A stretch of 64,000 nucleotides of DNA from Rhizobium oryzihabitans (GTDB lineage Bacteria > Pseudomonadota > Alphaproteobacteria > Rhizobiales > Rhizobiaceae), in contig NZ_CP048632.1 of the NCBI RefSeq assembly GCF_010669145.1, positions 2,493,501 through 2,557,500 on the forward strand, written 5' to 3'. A program made the translations under genes and the position numbers. The notes beneath the pieces were generated by a model, which was not told the DNA's origin, ran no database searches, and saw only the letters and a list, made by a program, of their open reading frames with translations. Positions 16,983 through 26,134 of this stretch are shown here, piece by piece; position 1 is the first letter of the stretch, and every line of letters starts with the position of its first letter.

Positions 16983-18191
16983 TCACGCGGTCAGCGTGAT
17001 CGGCGCCCGCTCGCCCTCGGGCGGCAGCCATTCGGCGATCCGTTTCGAGATGTTCTCGAGACCATCGAGCTTCAGATCCCGCGAATTGACGGAGGGCGGT
17101 GCACGGTTTGGCAGCGCCTTGAGAGCCGCCGCCATCTTGGCGGGGTTCTCGGCATCTTCCGGCAGAAGCATGTCGAAAAGGCCGAGTTCCGACGCGCGGC
17201 TGGCGCGGATAAGCTGCTCTTCCCTCGGCACCGTGCGCGGTACAACGAGGGCGGGCTTGTCGAAGGACAAAATCTCGCAGACGGTATTATAGCCGCCCAT
17301 CGACACGACAGCTTGCGCGCCGGCAACGAGGTCTTCCATGCGATTGTCGAATTCGATGATCTCGATATGCGGGATATCGGCAACGCTGCTCATGAAGCGC
17401 TGGCGCTGATCCGCCGGCATATAGGGGCCGAGCACCACCAGCGCCTTGTGCGTCAGTTCACTGTCATGGCGATAGGCATTGATGACGTCGTCGATCAATT
17501 CGCTGCCATCGCCGCCGCCGCCGGTGGTGATGAGAAGATAGTCCCCCTCCGGACGGTGCGCCACGGTTTCAGCCTGCGTTTTCGAGCGCTGCAGGAAACC
17601 GACGAAATCCATCTTGTCGCGAACGTTCTTAGGAACATCGAGCCCCGTCAGCGGGTCGTGGAAATCCGGCGGGCCGTAGACCCAGACATGGTCATAGAAC
17701 TGACCGATCTTGGTCATGACGTTATTGCGCTTCCACTCCGCTTCGAGGAGTTGCGGCGCATCCATGACATCGCGCAGGCCGATGACGAGCTTGGTTCCCT
17801 GACCCTTGAGGTAGGCCAGCGTCTCCTCCACCTCGCCGCGAAGGCCCATGGGCTCCTTGTCGACGATGAAGATATCCGGCTTAAAGCTTTCGGCCGTATG
17901 ATAAATGATGGAGCGGCGCATCTTCAGCGTTTCCTGAAGATCGATATGCCTGTCCATCGAGGTGTATTCACCGTTGCGCAGCTTGATGACGCTCGGGATT
18001 TTCACGAAATCGACGCGGGCGCGATAATCGAAAGCGCCGGCAATGGTCGCGCCGGAAATGATGAGAACGTTGAGGCCGCGATAATCTTCCACCAGCGCAT
18101 GCGCAATCGTGCGACACCGCCGCAGATGGCCGAGGCCGAAGGAATCGTGGCTGTACATGAGGATACGCGCGTCGTTCAAACGGGAGGTCAT
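16983..18191 (-). CDS. Glycosyltransferase of MurG-like (GT28/GT-B) fold
   Basis: The protein has 402 residues. The N-terminus has MYSHDSFGLGHLRRCRTIAH, and the C-terminal donor domain has VSMGGYNTVCEILSFDKP and VPREEQLIRASR, as in MurG-like enzymes. The ATG at 18191 has AAAGAGG 7 bases upstream, so the GTG nine bases earlier is rejected. It shares the layout of the enzyme at 14544-15695 (GxGH start, GGYNTVCxIL donor motif). It follows the ABC permease gene by 72 bases in the same direction and is the first glycosyltransferase of the run. Confidence 0.82.
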   Translation of the reverse strand: MTSRLNDARILMYSHDSFGLGHLRRCRTIAHALVEDYRGLNVLIISGATIAGAFDYRARVDFVKIPSVIKLRNGEYTSMDRHIDLQETLKMRRSIIYHTAESFKPDIFIVDKEPMGLRGEVEETLAYLKGQGTKLVIGLRDVMDAPQLLEAEWKRNNVMTKIGQFYDHVWVYGPPDFHDPLTGLDVPKNVRDKMDFVGFLQRSKTQAETVAHRPEGDYLLITTGGGGDGSELIDDVINAYRHDSELTHKALVVLGPYMPADQRQRFMSSVADIPHIEIIEFDNRMEDLVAGAQAVVSMGGYNTVCEILSFDKPALVVPRTVPREEQLIRASRASELGLFDMLLPEDAENPAKMAAALKALPNRAPPSVNSRDLKLDGLENISKRIAEWLPPEGERAPITLTA

Positions 18192-18263
18192 GGGCCACAC
18201 CTCTTTTTGCCTTTCACAAAAAAGGCGATGGCGGAAGAGCAGTTCATCAAAAGGTGTTCCATT

Positions 18264-19439
18264 TTATCTGAAGGGATCCGCAGCATCACGTAGTCCGTCA
18301 CCGAAGAAATTAAAGGCCAGAATGACGAGAACGACCGGGATCGTCGGTATGAGAAGCCACGGATATAGCGCAATGACGCTGACGCTGCGCGCCTCCGTGA
18401 GCAGAATTCCCCAACTTGTGATCGGTGGCCGGAGGCCGAGGCCGAGGAAGCTCAGCGCGGTTTCGCCGAGAATCATGCCCGGTATCGTCAGCGTTGCCGA
18501 AGCGATCAGATGCGACATGAAGCCGGGGATAAGGTGTCTGCCAATGATGCGCGGCGTGCCAGCACCCATCAATTGCGCAGCCAAAACATAGTCTTCTTCG
18601 CGAAGCGCCAGCAATTTCGAACGCACGGCGCGCGCCAGTCCCGTCCAGTCCAGCATGCCGAGAATGATGGTGATGCCGAGATAGACGAGGATTGGGCTCC
18701 AGGTCACGGGCATGATCGCCGCAAGCGCCAGCCATAGCGGAATGCTCGGGATGGATTGCAGGACCTCGATGATGCGCTGGACGATGAGATCGAAGGTGCC
18801 GCCGCGATAACCGGCTAAACCGCCGATCACAATGCCGAGAACAAAGCTCATGGCGACGCCGAGGAGGCCGATGGTCAGCGAGATGCGTGCGCCGTAGATG
18901 ATGCGCGACAGCACGTCGCGTCCCAGCCGGTCGGTGCCGAGCAGGAACATTTCACCGCCTTCGGCGGGGCACACGAGGTGGGTTCTGCCTTCGAACATGC
19001 CCCAGAAACGGTAGGTATCGCCCTTGCAGAAGAAGCGGAGCGGCTGGATATCCGTCGGTACATCCCGGTAAACGCGCCTCAGATTGTCCATGTCGAGCGT
19101 CATTTCCCGGCCATAAACGAAGGGGCCGACAAATTTGCCGTCGTTGAAGAGGTGAATAGCCTGCGGCGGTGCGTAGATATGCTCGATATTGCGGGTGTGG
19201 AGATTGTAAGGGGCGAGGAACTCGCTGATCAGGATCGAGAGATAAAGCACCACCAGAAACGCGCCGGACCATACCGCGATCTTGTGCTGGCGGAACTGCC
19301 ACCACATGAGCCGCAATTGCGACGCCTTGCTGAAGGCCGCCATTCCGGATGTGTTGGGTTCGATGAGCGACGGGTCGAATGGCGCCGTCGAGACGTAATG
19401 GGGCAGTGCTTCGCCTGAGTTCGGGATGGATGAAGTCAT
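18264..19439 (-). CDS. Peptide/oligosaccharide ABC permease, DppC/OppC/YejE type
   Basis: This is an inner-membrane subunit of an Opp/Dpp-class importer, 391 residues. The first span lies near residues 55-75 (AVWSGAFLVVLYLSILISEF). A large periplasmic insert of about 100 residues precedes the BPD transmembrane domain, as in YejE-like proteins, and includes GTDRLGRDVLSRIIYGARISL. The cytoplasmic loop has AAQLMGAGTPRIIGRHLIPG. Its ATG overlaps the stop of the partner permease (ATGA). The importer partners are encoded directly upstream. Confidence 0.9.
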   Translation of the reverse strand: MTSSIPNSGEALPHYVSTAPFDPSLIEPNTSGMAAFSKASQLRLMWWQFRQHKIAVWSGAFLVVLYLSILISEFLAPYNLHTRNIEHIYAPPQAIHLFNDGKFVGPFVYGREMTLDMDNLRRVYRDVPTDIQPLRFFCKGDTYRFWGMFEGRTHLVCPAEGGEMFLLGTDRLGRDVLSRIIYGARISLTIGLLGVAMSFVLGIVIGGLAGYRGGTFDLIVQRIIEVLQSIPSIPLWLALAAIMPVTWSPILVYLGITIILGMLDWTGLARAVRSKLLALREEDYVLAAQLMGAGTPRIIGRHLIPGFMSHLIASATLTIPGMILGETALSFLGLGLRPPITSWGILLTEARSVSVIALYPWLLIPTIPVVLVILAFNFFGDGLRDAADPFR

Positions 19440-20434
19440 TTGACGTTACCACCTCCAAAGCGAATTCTCGGGTCGAGTATGGCAAGGGCGATGTCTGATA
19501 CCAGCACGCCGATCACCGTCAGGAAAGCAAGGAACATCAGGAACGAACCGGCGAGATACATATCCTGGCTCTGCAGCGCCCGGATGAGCATCGGACCGGT
19601 GGTTTCGAGCGACAGGACGACGGCGGTGATTTCCGCGCCAGAAATAATGGCAGGCAGGATCGAGCCGATGTCCGAAATGAAGAAATTCAACGCCATGCGC
19701 AGGGGATATTTGATCAGCACCTTGAAGGGGTGAAGCCCCTTCGCACGCGCCGTTACGACATATTGCTTCTGCAATTCGTCCAGGAGGTTGGCACGCAGGC
19801 GGCGGATCATGCCGGCCGTGCCTGCCGTTCCGATAATGAGGACGGGTATCCAGATATGTTCGAGGATCGATTTGAACTTCGCCCAGCTCATTGCCTGGTT
19901 CAGATATTCCCGGTCCATCAGATGGCCGATGGAGATTCCGAACCAGATATTGGCAAAATACATCAGGATCAGCGCCAGCATGAAGTTGGGAATGGCGATG
20001 CCGAGCAGGCCGAGGAAGGTGAGCCCGTAATCACCCCAGCTGTATTTATGCGTGGCGGAATAGATGCCGATCGGGAAAGCGAGGAGCCATGTGACGATGA
20101 TGGTGACGAAGGACACCAGCACCGTCAGCCACAGGCGATCCCCCACCACGTCGCTGACGGGCAGCTGATATTCGAAAGAGTAGCCGAAATCGCCGACCAG
20201 CATGCCGGTTGCCCAGCGGAAGTAGCGGATCGGTGCCGGCTGATCGAAGCCATAGCGGGTGCGCAGCTCCTCGATTTCGGCAAGGTTCGCCGTCTCGCCC
20301 ATGGCGCGCAGTTCGGCGACATAGCTTTCGAAATAATCGCCCGGCGGCAGTTCGATGATGGTGAAAACCAGCATCGAGATCAGAATCAGCGTGGGGATCA
20401 TGACGAGGATGCGCTTCAAAATATACCGCAGCAT
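19436..20434 (-). CDS. Peptide/oligosaccharide ABC permease, DppB/OppB/YejB type
   Basis: This membrane subunit of the same importer has 332 residues. The first membrane span is immediate (MLRYILKRILVMIPTLILIS), followed by the periplasmic loop with LRTRYGFDQPAPIRYFRW. About five more spans follow, with a cytoplasmic ARAKGLHPFKVLIKYPLRMA loop. The ATG at 20434 sits one base after the stop of the binding-protein gene; the much longer in-frame extension would overlap that gene and is rejected. Confidence 0.9.
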   Translation of the reverse strand: MLRYILKRILVMIPTLILISMLVFTIIELPPGDYFESYVAELRAMGETANLAEIEELRTRYGFDQPAPIRYFRWATGMLVGDFGYSFEYQLPVSDVVGDRLWLTVLVSFVTIIVTWLLAFPIGIYSATHKYSWGDYGLTFLGLLGIAIPNFMLALILMYFANIWFGISIGHLMDREYLNQAMSWAKFKSILEHIWIPVLIIGTAGTAGMIRRLRANLLDELQKQYVVTARAKGLHPFKVLIKYPLRMALNFFISDIGSILPAIISGAEITAVVLSLETTGPMLIRALQSQDMYLAGSFLMFLAFLTVIGVLVSDIALAILDPRIRFGGGNVK

Positions 20435-20435
20435 A

Positions 20436-22337
20436 TCAGGCGTCTCCGTCGTACCAGAAGGCATCCGGCAGGTAGACGCCGAGATACGATGTGGGTTCAT
20501 AACCGAAAAGCGCCTTTTCCGGCACATTTCGCATGCGTTTGACATGGACGACGGGCTGAAGCGCGCCGTTGACAATGCCGATGGAAAACACCTGCTGTGT
20601 ATAGATTTCCAGCATTTCCAGCCAGATGGCCGTCCGCTCTTCCTCGGTGATGCTTCTGCGCCATTTTTTCAGGAGATCGAGCAGATGGGCGGCCTCCGGC
20701 AGATCGGGCTCCTTGCCTTCACGTCCGCCGGAGAGATAGTGGACGCCCCAGACCGGCCATTGCAGCTGGTCGTCGCCGGTGGGGGCGAGGCCGGAGGGCA
20801 GCATGTCGGGCGTCGGCACGCCATTGTCCATGCCCATCCATACCGACATCAGCACCTCGCCGCCCATGGCGCGCTTGCGGAAGACATCGCGCTGCGTGGG
20901 GCGGACGGAAACCGCAATGCCGATGTGACGCCAGTGATCCGTCACCAGTTCCATCACGTCGGTCTCAAGCGTGCTTTCGCCTGTTGTCTCGACGATGATA
21001 TAGGCCGGGCGGCCGTCCGGCAGGAGCCTTATGCCGGCACTGTCGCGCTTGTCGAGACCCACCTCATCGAGCAGCCTGTTGGCGGTCGCCCGGTCGAAGG
21101 CGCTCCAGGCTTCTGCGAATTTCGGCCGGTAAAGCGGGCTTTCCGGCAGAACCGTGTCGGCGCTTTCCTTCGCCAGCCCGTAAAAGCAGACCATGTTGAT
21201 TTCATGCCGGTTGATCGCGAGCGACAAGGCCCGGCGCACGCGCACATCCTGGAAATAGCCACGCCACACCGGATCGGCGCAATTGAGATTGGGCAAAAGT
21301 GCGATGCGCGACCCTTGAGAGCGCTTATAGAGGTTGACCTTCAGGGGGAAGCGCTTTTCGGCATCCTTCAGAAAGGTGTAGTCAGCGAAATCGAGGCCGA
21401 AATATTGCAGGTCGCTGTCGCCAGATGCTGTCTTGGCCGAGATAATGTCGGACGAGGTGACGTTCAGCAGGAACCGGTCGAGATAAGGCAGTTGCAGGCC
21501 GTTTTCATCGACACGGTGATAATAGGGGTTGCGTTCGAACACGAACTGTTCGGCCGGCGGCGAGGTGGTGTTTCGCCATGCGTCGAGCGTCGGCAAAGCG
21601 GGATTTTCCGGCCGGACCTGCCGCGACATCTTGATATGTAGCCCGCTCCAGTCATCCGTCTTGTTTTTCTTGATGAGCTTGGCGAGGTTTTCTGCAGTCT
21701 GATATTTGATGTGGAACTGCTTCATATAGGCGGCGGGAAGGAACAGCCGCGCCGGTGAGGCGGCCGCGAGCTTCGCCAGAAAATCCGGGTTCGGACCTTC
21801 CCAGGTGTAACGCACCGTCAACCGGTCGATGACTTCGATCAGGGGAGGCTGGTTATTGACCAGAAGTTCGATCGGCGGACCGCCCTTGTGGATTTCCTTG
21901 TTGAGGGCGACATCCTCCCAGAAATAGCGGAAATCCTCTGAGGTAAGGTCGCTGCCGTCGGACCATTTGTGACCCTCACGCAGCTTGAAGGTGAAGATGC
22001 GCTCTTCCTGAACATCGTAGCTTTCCAGAATATCCGGATGAAGCTCGAATTTTTCGTCATAACCGACAAGGCGGGCATAGTTGCTGATCGGCATAAGCCT
22101 GATATCGCGCTGGCCGCCAATCAGCATGCGCACGGAGCCGCCGTGTTTGCCCGGCTCGCGGCCAAGCGCCTTCATGTCGATGACGCGCGGATTTTTTGGC
22201 AGGCGTTCCGCTATATCAGGCAATTCGCCCTTTTCCCGCTTTTCCTTGAAGTAGGCAGGGTCGGTATAGGCGGCGCGTGCATAGGTCGGCAAAAAGACGG
22301 AGGCCAGCAAGGCAAGGGTGGTGCGGCGCGTGATCAA
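20436..22337 (-). CDS. ABC transporter substrate-binding protein, family 5 (OppA/DppA/YejA-like)
   Basis: This is a periplasmic binding protein of 633 residues, long for the family. A signal peptide is visible (MITRRTTLALLASVFLP, cleavage near ARA-AY). Family-5 features include LREGHKWSDGSDLTSEDFRY and RVRRALSLAINRHEINMVCF. It starts with an ATGA overlap on the ATPase gene and ends one base before the permease gene. The long, YejA-like type suggests large ligands such as peptides or oligosaccharides. The glycosyltransferases in the same operon make a glycan-related ligand possible (inference). Confidence 0.88.
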   Translation of the reverse strand: MITRRTTLALLASVFLPTYARAAYTDPAYFKEKREKGELPDIAERLPKNPRVIDMKALGREPGKHGGSVRMLIGGQRDIRLMPISNYARLVGYDEKFELHPDILESYDVQEERIFTFKLREGHKWSDGSDLTSEDFRYFWEDVALNKEIHKGGPPIELLVNNQPPLIEVIDRLTVRYTWEGPNPDFLAKLAAASPARLFLPAAYMKQFHIKYQTAENLAKLIKKNKTDDWSGLHIKMSRQVRPENPALPTLDAWRNTTSPPAEQFVFERNPYYHRVDENGLQLPYLDRFLLNVTSSDIISAKTASGDSDLQYFGLDFADYTFLKDAEKRFPLKVNLYKRSQGSRIALLPNLNCADPVWRGYFQDVRVRRALSLAINRHEINMVCFYGLAKESADTVLPESPLYRPKFAEAWSAFDRATANRLLDEVGLDKRDSAGIRLLPDGRPAYIIVETTGESTLETDVMELVTDHWRHIGIAVSVRPTQRDVFRKRAMGGEVLMSVWMGMDNGVPTPDMLPSGLAPTGDDQLQWPVWGVHYLSGGREGKEPDLPEAAHLLDLLKKWRRSITEEERTAIWLEMLEIYTQQVFSIGIVNGALQPVVHVKRMRNVPEKALFGYEPTSYLGVYLPDAFWYDGDA

Positions 22338-24225
22338 GGGCGGAGCTCCCGGATATCGGCATTGCCATTTGCGAGAACGAAATGGCCGTCACCCAGATCG
22401 GCAGAGATCATTTCGCCGTCACCCTCATCGCGGAACTGTTTGCCCCAGTCGAACTTGCCGGTCGCGCTGATCTTTCCGATGGTGCGGAAATCGAGCGGAC
22501 GGTCGAGATCGGGGAAGGGCACGGCCGCCAGCAGCGATTTGGTATAGGGATGCACGGGTGAGCGCATCATGACCTCCCGCGGCGCCAGCTCAACGATACG
22601 GCCCTCGCACATCACGGCCACGCGGTCGGCCATGTAATCCACCACTGCCAGATTGTGCGAGATGAAGAGGTAGGTAAGCCCGAGGTCCTTTTGCAGATCC
22701 TTGAGCAGGTTGAGAATTTGCGCCTGCACGGAGACATCGAGGGCGGAGACGGGTTCGTCGCAGATCAGCAGCTCGGGACCGAGCGCCAGGGCTCTGGCAA
22801 TGCCGATACGCTGCCTCTGGCCGCCGGAGAAACTGTGCGGGTAACGGTTCAGCGCACTTTCTCCAAGACCGATGGCCTTGACGAGGTTGCGGACTTTTTC
22901 CGCGCGGTAATTCGCATCGCCCCGCCCATGGATTTGAAGCGGTTCACTGAGAATGTTGCCCACGGTCATGCGCGGCGAAAGCGATGAGATCGGGTCCTGG
23001 AAGACCATCTGTATCTTCGAGCGCAACTCCTTGAGATCGCCGTCCCTGGCATTGAGGACATCGATATCGCCCTGCGGCCGGTGAAAGGTCACGGAGCCTT
23101 CGTCCGGGCGAACGGCGCGCATGAGGATCTTGCTGACGGTTGTCTTGCCGCTGCCGCTTTCGCCGACCAGTCCGAGGCATTCACCCCGGCGGATGTCAAA
23201 ACTGACGCTGTTGACCGCCTTGGTGGCATGGGCATCGCCTTTGCGGAACCAGCTGGACTTGCGGGTCGTGAAGGTCTTGCTGATATTGTCCACCGTCAAG
23301 AGCGGGCCGGGGGTCTTGTTCACAGTGGCGGTTTTCTTCCCGACAAGGCTTTCATGATCGACGGTGATCTCGCGCAGCGCCTTCAGCCTCTCGCCGGGCT
23401 TCATGTCGAAATGCGGCACCGCGGCCATCAGGCCCTTGAGGTAGGGATGGCTTGGTGATTTGAAAATGTCGTCGACCGTGCCCGCTTCCATGATCTCGCC
23501 CTGATAGATCACGGCCACTTCATCGGCGATGTTTGCCACCACGCCGAGATCATGGGTGATGAGCAGCATGCTCATGTTGAGCCGGCTCTGCAGATCGCGC
23601 AGGAGTTTGAGGATTTGCGCCTGGATGGTCACATCAAGCGCCGTCGTCGGTTCGTCGGCGATCAGAAGCGCCGGGCGACAGATCAGCGCCATGGCGATCA
23701 TGGCGCGCTGGCGCATGCCCCCGACAATTCGAAGGGATACATGTTCACGACCTTCTTCGGGTTGGAAAACCCTACAAGATCGAGCGTTTCATGCATTTTT
23801 TCCGCGCGCTCGGCCGGCGACAGGATGCTGTGGATTCTCAGCGCCTCGTCGATCTGGTTGCCGATGGTGTGCAGCGGTGAAAAAGACGTCATCGGCTCCT
23901 GAAAAATCAGCCCGATGCGATTTCCGCGGATGGCCCGTATCTCCCGGCCGTCCTTCGGCAATTGCAGCAGATCGACGGGGCCGGCGGCGGTATTTTTAGG
24001 ATCGGTAAAGAGTACGCGGCCGTTCACGCGCGCCGTCTTGGGGTGGATGCCCATGATGGTCTGACCGATGACGGATTTTCCGGAGCCGGACTCGCCGACC
24101 AGCGCGGTTACTTTGCCCGGAAGAATGCGGAGACTGGCGCCTCTCACGGCTTCAATGGTGCCACCCATAAGAGAAAACGAGACCCGCAGGTTTTCAATAC
24201 GGAGCAAATCTGCGCCTGCGCTCAT
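22334..24225 (-). pseudogene. Double-domain ABC ATPase of the Opp/Dpp/Yej importer, frameshifted as read
   Basis: This YejF-like fused ATPase would be about 630 residues. The first half (from 24225) has Walker A GESGSGKSVIGQ and Q-loop [16 protein letters not shown]. The second half has Walker A GESGSGKTTVSKIL, Q-loop VFQDPISSLSPRMTVG and signature HSFSGGQRQRIGIARA. The first signature, expected as [17 protein letters not shown], is broken after FELSG. The plus-strand C run at 23718-23722 has five bases, and a sixth restores the motif exactly, with an open frame on both sides. One missing base is therefore the only lesion, probably a sequence error. It is the first gene of the operon and overlaps the binding-protein gene by ATGA. 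Confidence 0.82.
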
Positions 24226-24436
24226 GCCAAAGGGTTCCTTGCCGTCTCTTTATCGTTGCCTTGTGACAACTTGCTCAGGAGGGCTTAAATTCACGTTATC
24301 GCAGGGTTTGTTGTCTGTCTATGCTTCTGAAACATCGAATTGTTTAGCAAATTCAAAGCCGGCTTCTGAAACCTGACGGCTTGCGCGACGGCTCTTGTTT
24401 GACGATATGTTAACGAGCGTTTCTGGATGAGGATCC

Positions 24437-25399
24437 ATGTCCGACAAGAAATATTACGATGCCCAGCTAGACAGAGCCCGGCAGTTGCAAAACGAAGGCC
24501 TGTATGGGGAAGCGCATGCGCTTCTCCTATCGCTGGTTGCAGTAAAAGACGGGCACCTGATGGGCGAGGAAACAGTGCTCGGCTTGCCGCGCAGGCTTCA
24601 TTCCGCGCGGCTGCGTCTCGCCAAGGCCGAAGGCGATATGGTCGCCAGGATCGGCTATCAGTATACGCTGGTTCCGCCGCCGCGGGTGCTGGCAAAATAT
24701 GCACAATTTTCGCCTGAAGAGCGCCGCACGATCAACCTGAAAAGCAGGGAGGAAGTGCCGAGGCTCATTCACCAGATATGGATTGGTGAAAAGGCTCCGC
24801 CCGCATCGGTCAAGGCCTGGGCTTCCCATGCGGCCTCGCACGGTTACGAGTATCGCTTCTGGCGCGAGGCCGATCTTGAGCGGGAAGGCGTGTTTGCAAA
24901 CGACGTCTTCAGAACGATGCTGGATCAGGGCGATTATCCGGGCGCGGTGGATGTGGCCCGTTACATTCTGCTGGAACGTTTCGGCGGCATCTATCTCGAT
25001 TGTGACTGGTATCCGGCGAGGGACGATCTGAGTTTCGACGCTTTCCTGCCCTTGATGGGGCTGACGGCGTTCGATGAAAAAACGCCGCGCGATACCGGGC
25101 AGGGCAGCATGCTTCTTGCCAATTCCTTTATCGCGGCTCCAGCCGGCCATCCCGTCTTTCGCAGGATGCTGGCGGCCTTTCCCGGGATCATCGAGGAGAT
25201 GCCGCGCGCGCCGGCCTGGTGGTCGACAGGGCCGCTGATCTTCACCGTCATTGCCCGGGCGGGAAGCATCAGCCTCGCGCCTGCATCCTTTGTCGCCGCG
25301 TCCCTTCCCGACCGCGCGCCTTTCGAGGCGGTGGAAGCGGTCAGGCGGGAACTCGCAACCGAAGAAGGTGGGTTGCTGATCGCCTGGAAATCATGGTGA
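24437..25399 (+). CDS. Glycosyltransferase family 32 (DXD-containing sugar transferase)
   Basis: The protein has 320 residues. After an N-terminal helical part of about 100 residues comes the GT32 core: VPRLIHQIWIGEKAPPASVK, YRFWREADLE, VARYILLERFGGIYLDCDWY and SFIAAPAGHPVFRRML. The DXD motif is Asp188-Cys-Asp190, which binds the metal and nucleotide-sugar. No signal peptide is seen, so it acts in the cytoplasm. It is divergent from the importer operon by 211 bases and overlaps the convergent deacetylase by 9. It probably extends a surface polysaccharide. Confidence 0.85.
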   Translation: MSDKKYYDAQLDRARQLQNEGLYGEAHALLLSLVAVKDGHLMGEETVLGLPRRLHSARLRLAKAEGDMVARIGYQYTLVPPPRVLAKYAQFSPEERRTINLKSREEVPRLIHQIWIGEKAPPASVKAWASHAASHGYEYRFWREADLEREGVFANDVFRTMLDQGDYPGAVDVARYILLERFGGIYLDCDWYPARDDLSFDAFLPLMGLTAFDEKTPRDTGQGSMLLANSFIAAPAGHPVFRRMLAAFPGIIEEMPRAPAWWSTGPLIFTVIARAGSISLAPASFVAASLPDRAPFEAVEAVRRELATEEGGLLIAWKSW

Positions 25400-26134
25400 A
25401 ATTTCTTCCACGAGGTCTTTCGAGGACCGCCAGCGTGCGGCGGGATGCTCGGCGGTCACTTCGAAAAGCCGTCCCAGGAAGCGCCAGACATTGTCATCAT
25501 GTACGAGATGATGGGTGAGGATGCCGGTTGCGCCGCCATTTTCTGTAGTCTTCAGGATGCGGGCGGCGGTCTCGGCGAAAAGAATGTCGTCTTCGCGACC
25601 GCCGCGGCTGCCGTGCCAGTCGATGACGTCGACATGGGTGTTCAGGCAGGGCGGCAGGGTGTTTTTCTCCGGGCCGAAAACGGACAACGCGCGATATCCG
25701 AGGCCTGCCAATTCCTTCACGATAGCCGCATCTATGCGGTTCCACGGCGGCACGAGCATCGGCACCAGACGCCCGCCATGCAGGTCGTGGAGTTTATCCA
25801 GTCCGGATTGCAACTCATCGAGAACGATGGCCGGGTCGCGATGCGAGCCGAGTTCCTGTTTCTTTTCCTTCTCGCCGGCATAATTCATATGGGACCAGCC
25901 ATGGACGGCGACCTGGGCGATATCAGACGCATCAAGATGCTGCGCGAGCTTATCCGTCGTCATCTCCGGAATGACCGCGAGCGTGACCGGAGCGGAAAAG
26001 CTGCCGCAAAGATCGAGCAGCGTGTCGAGAGCCGGTGTTGGCTCCACCGCATCGTCGTCTCTCAGCCAGAGATCGGCGGTTATGCCGCGCCGTCCGCATT
26101 CGTCCAGTGCCGCTACGAGTTTTTCCAGACTCAT
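25391..26134 (-). CDS. Polysaccharide deacetylase-like protein (NodB-fold)
   Basis: The protein has 247 residues with the layout of the NodB-like carbohydrate esterase fold. LWLRDDDAVEPTPALDTLLD resembles the first catalytic Asp-Asp motif, VAVHGWSHMNYAG the metal-binding HxxxH motif, and PMLVPPWNRID the later PPW loop. GILTHHLVHDD supplies a late His motif. No signal peptide is seen, so a cytoplasmic role is likely. It is the second gene after a GT4, sharing an ATGA overlap, so it may trim acetyl groups from an intermediate made there. The substrate is inferred only. Confidence 0.78.
   Translation of the reverse strand: MSLEKLVAALDECGRRGITADLWLRDDDAVEPTPALDTLLDLCGSFSAPVTLAVIPEMTTDKLAQHLDASDIAQVAVHGWSHMNYAGEKEKKQELGSHRDPAIVLDELQSGLDKLHDLHGGRLVPMLVPPWNRIDAAIVKELAGLGYRALSVFGPEKNTLPPCLNTHVDVIDWHGSRGGREDDILFAETAARILKTTENGGATGILTHHLVHDDNVWRFLGRLFEVTAEHPAARWRSSKDLVEEISP

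Noticed and set aside
16968..18293. Plus-strand ORF of 441 codons opposite the MurG-like gene
   Set aside because: Shadow of a real glycosyltransferase; no family features.
20355..21641. Plus-strand ORF of 428 codons opposite the family-5 binding protein
   Set aside because: Low-complexity His/Arg-rich shadow; the minus strand has a signal peptide and family motifs.
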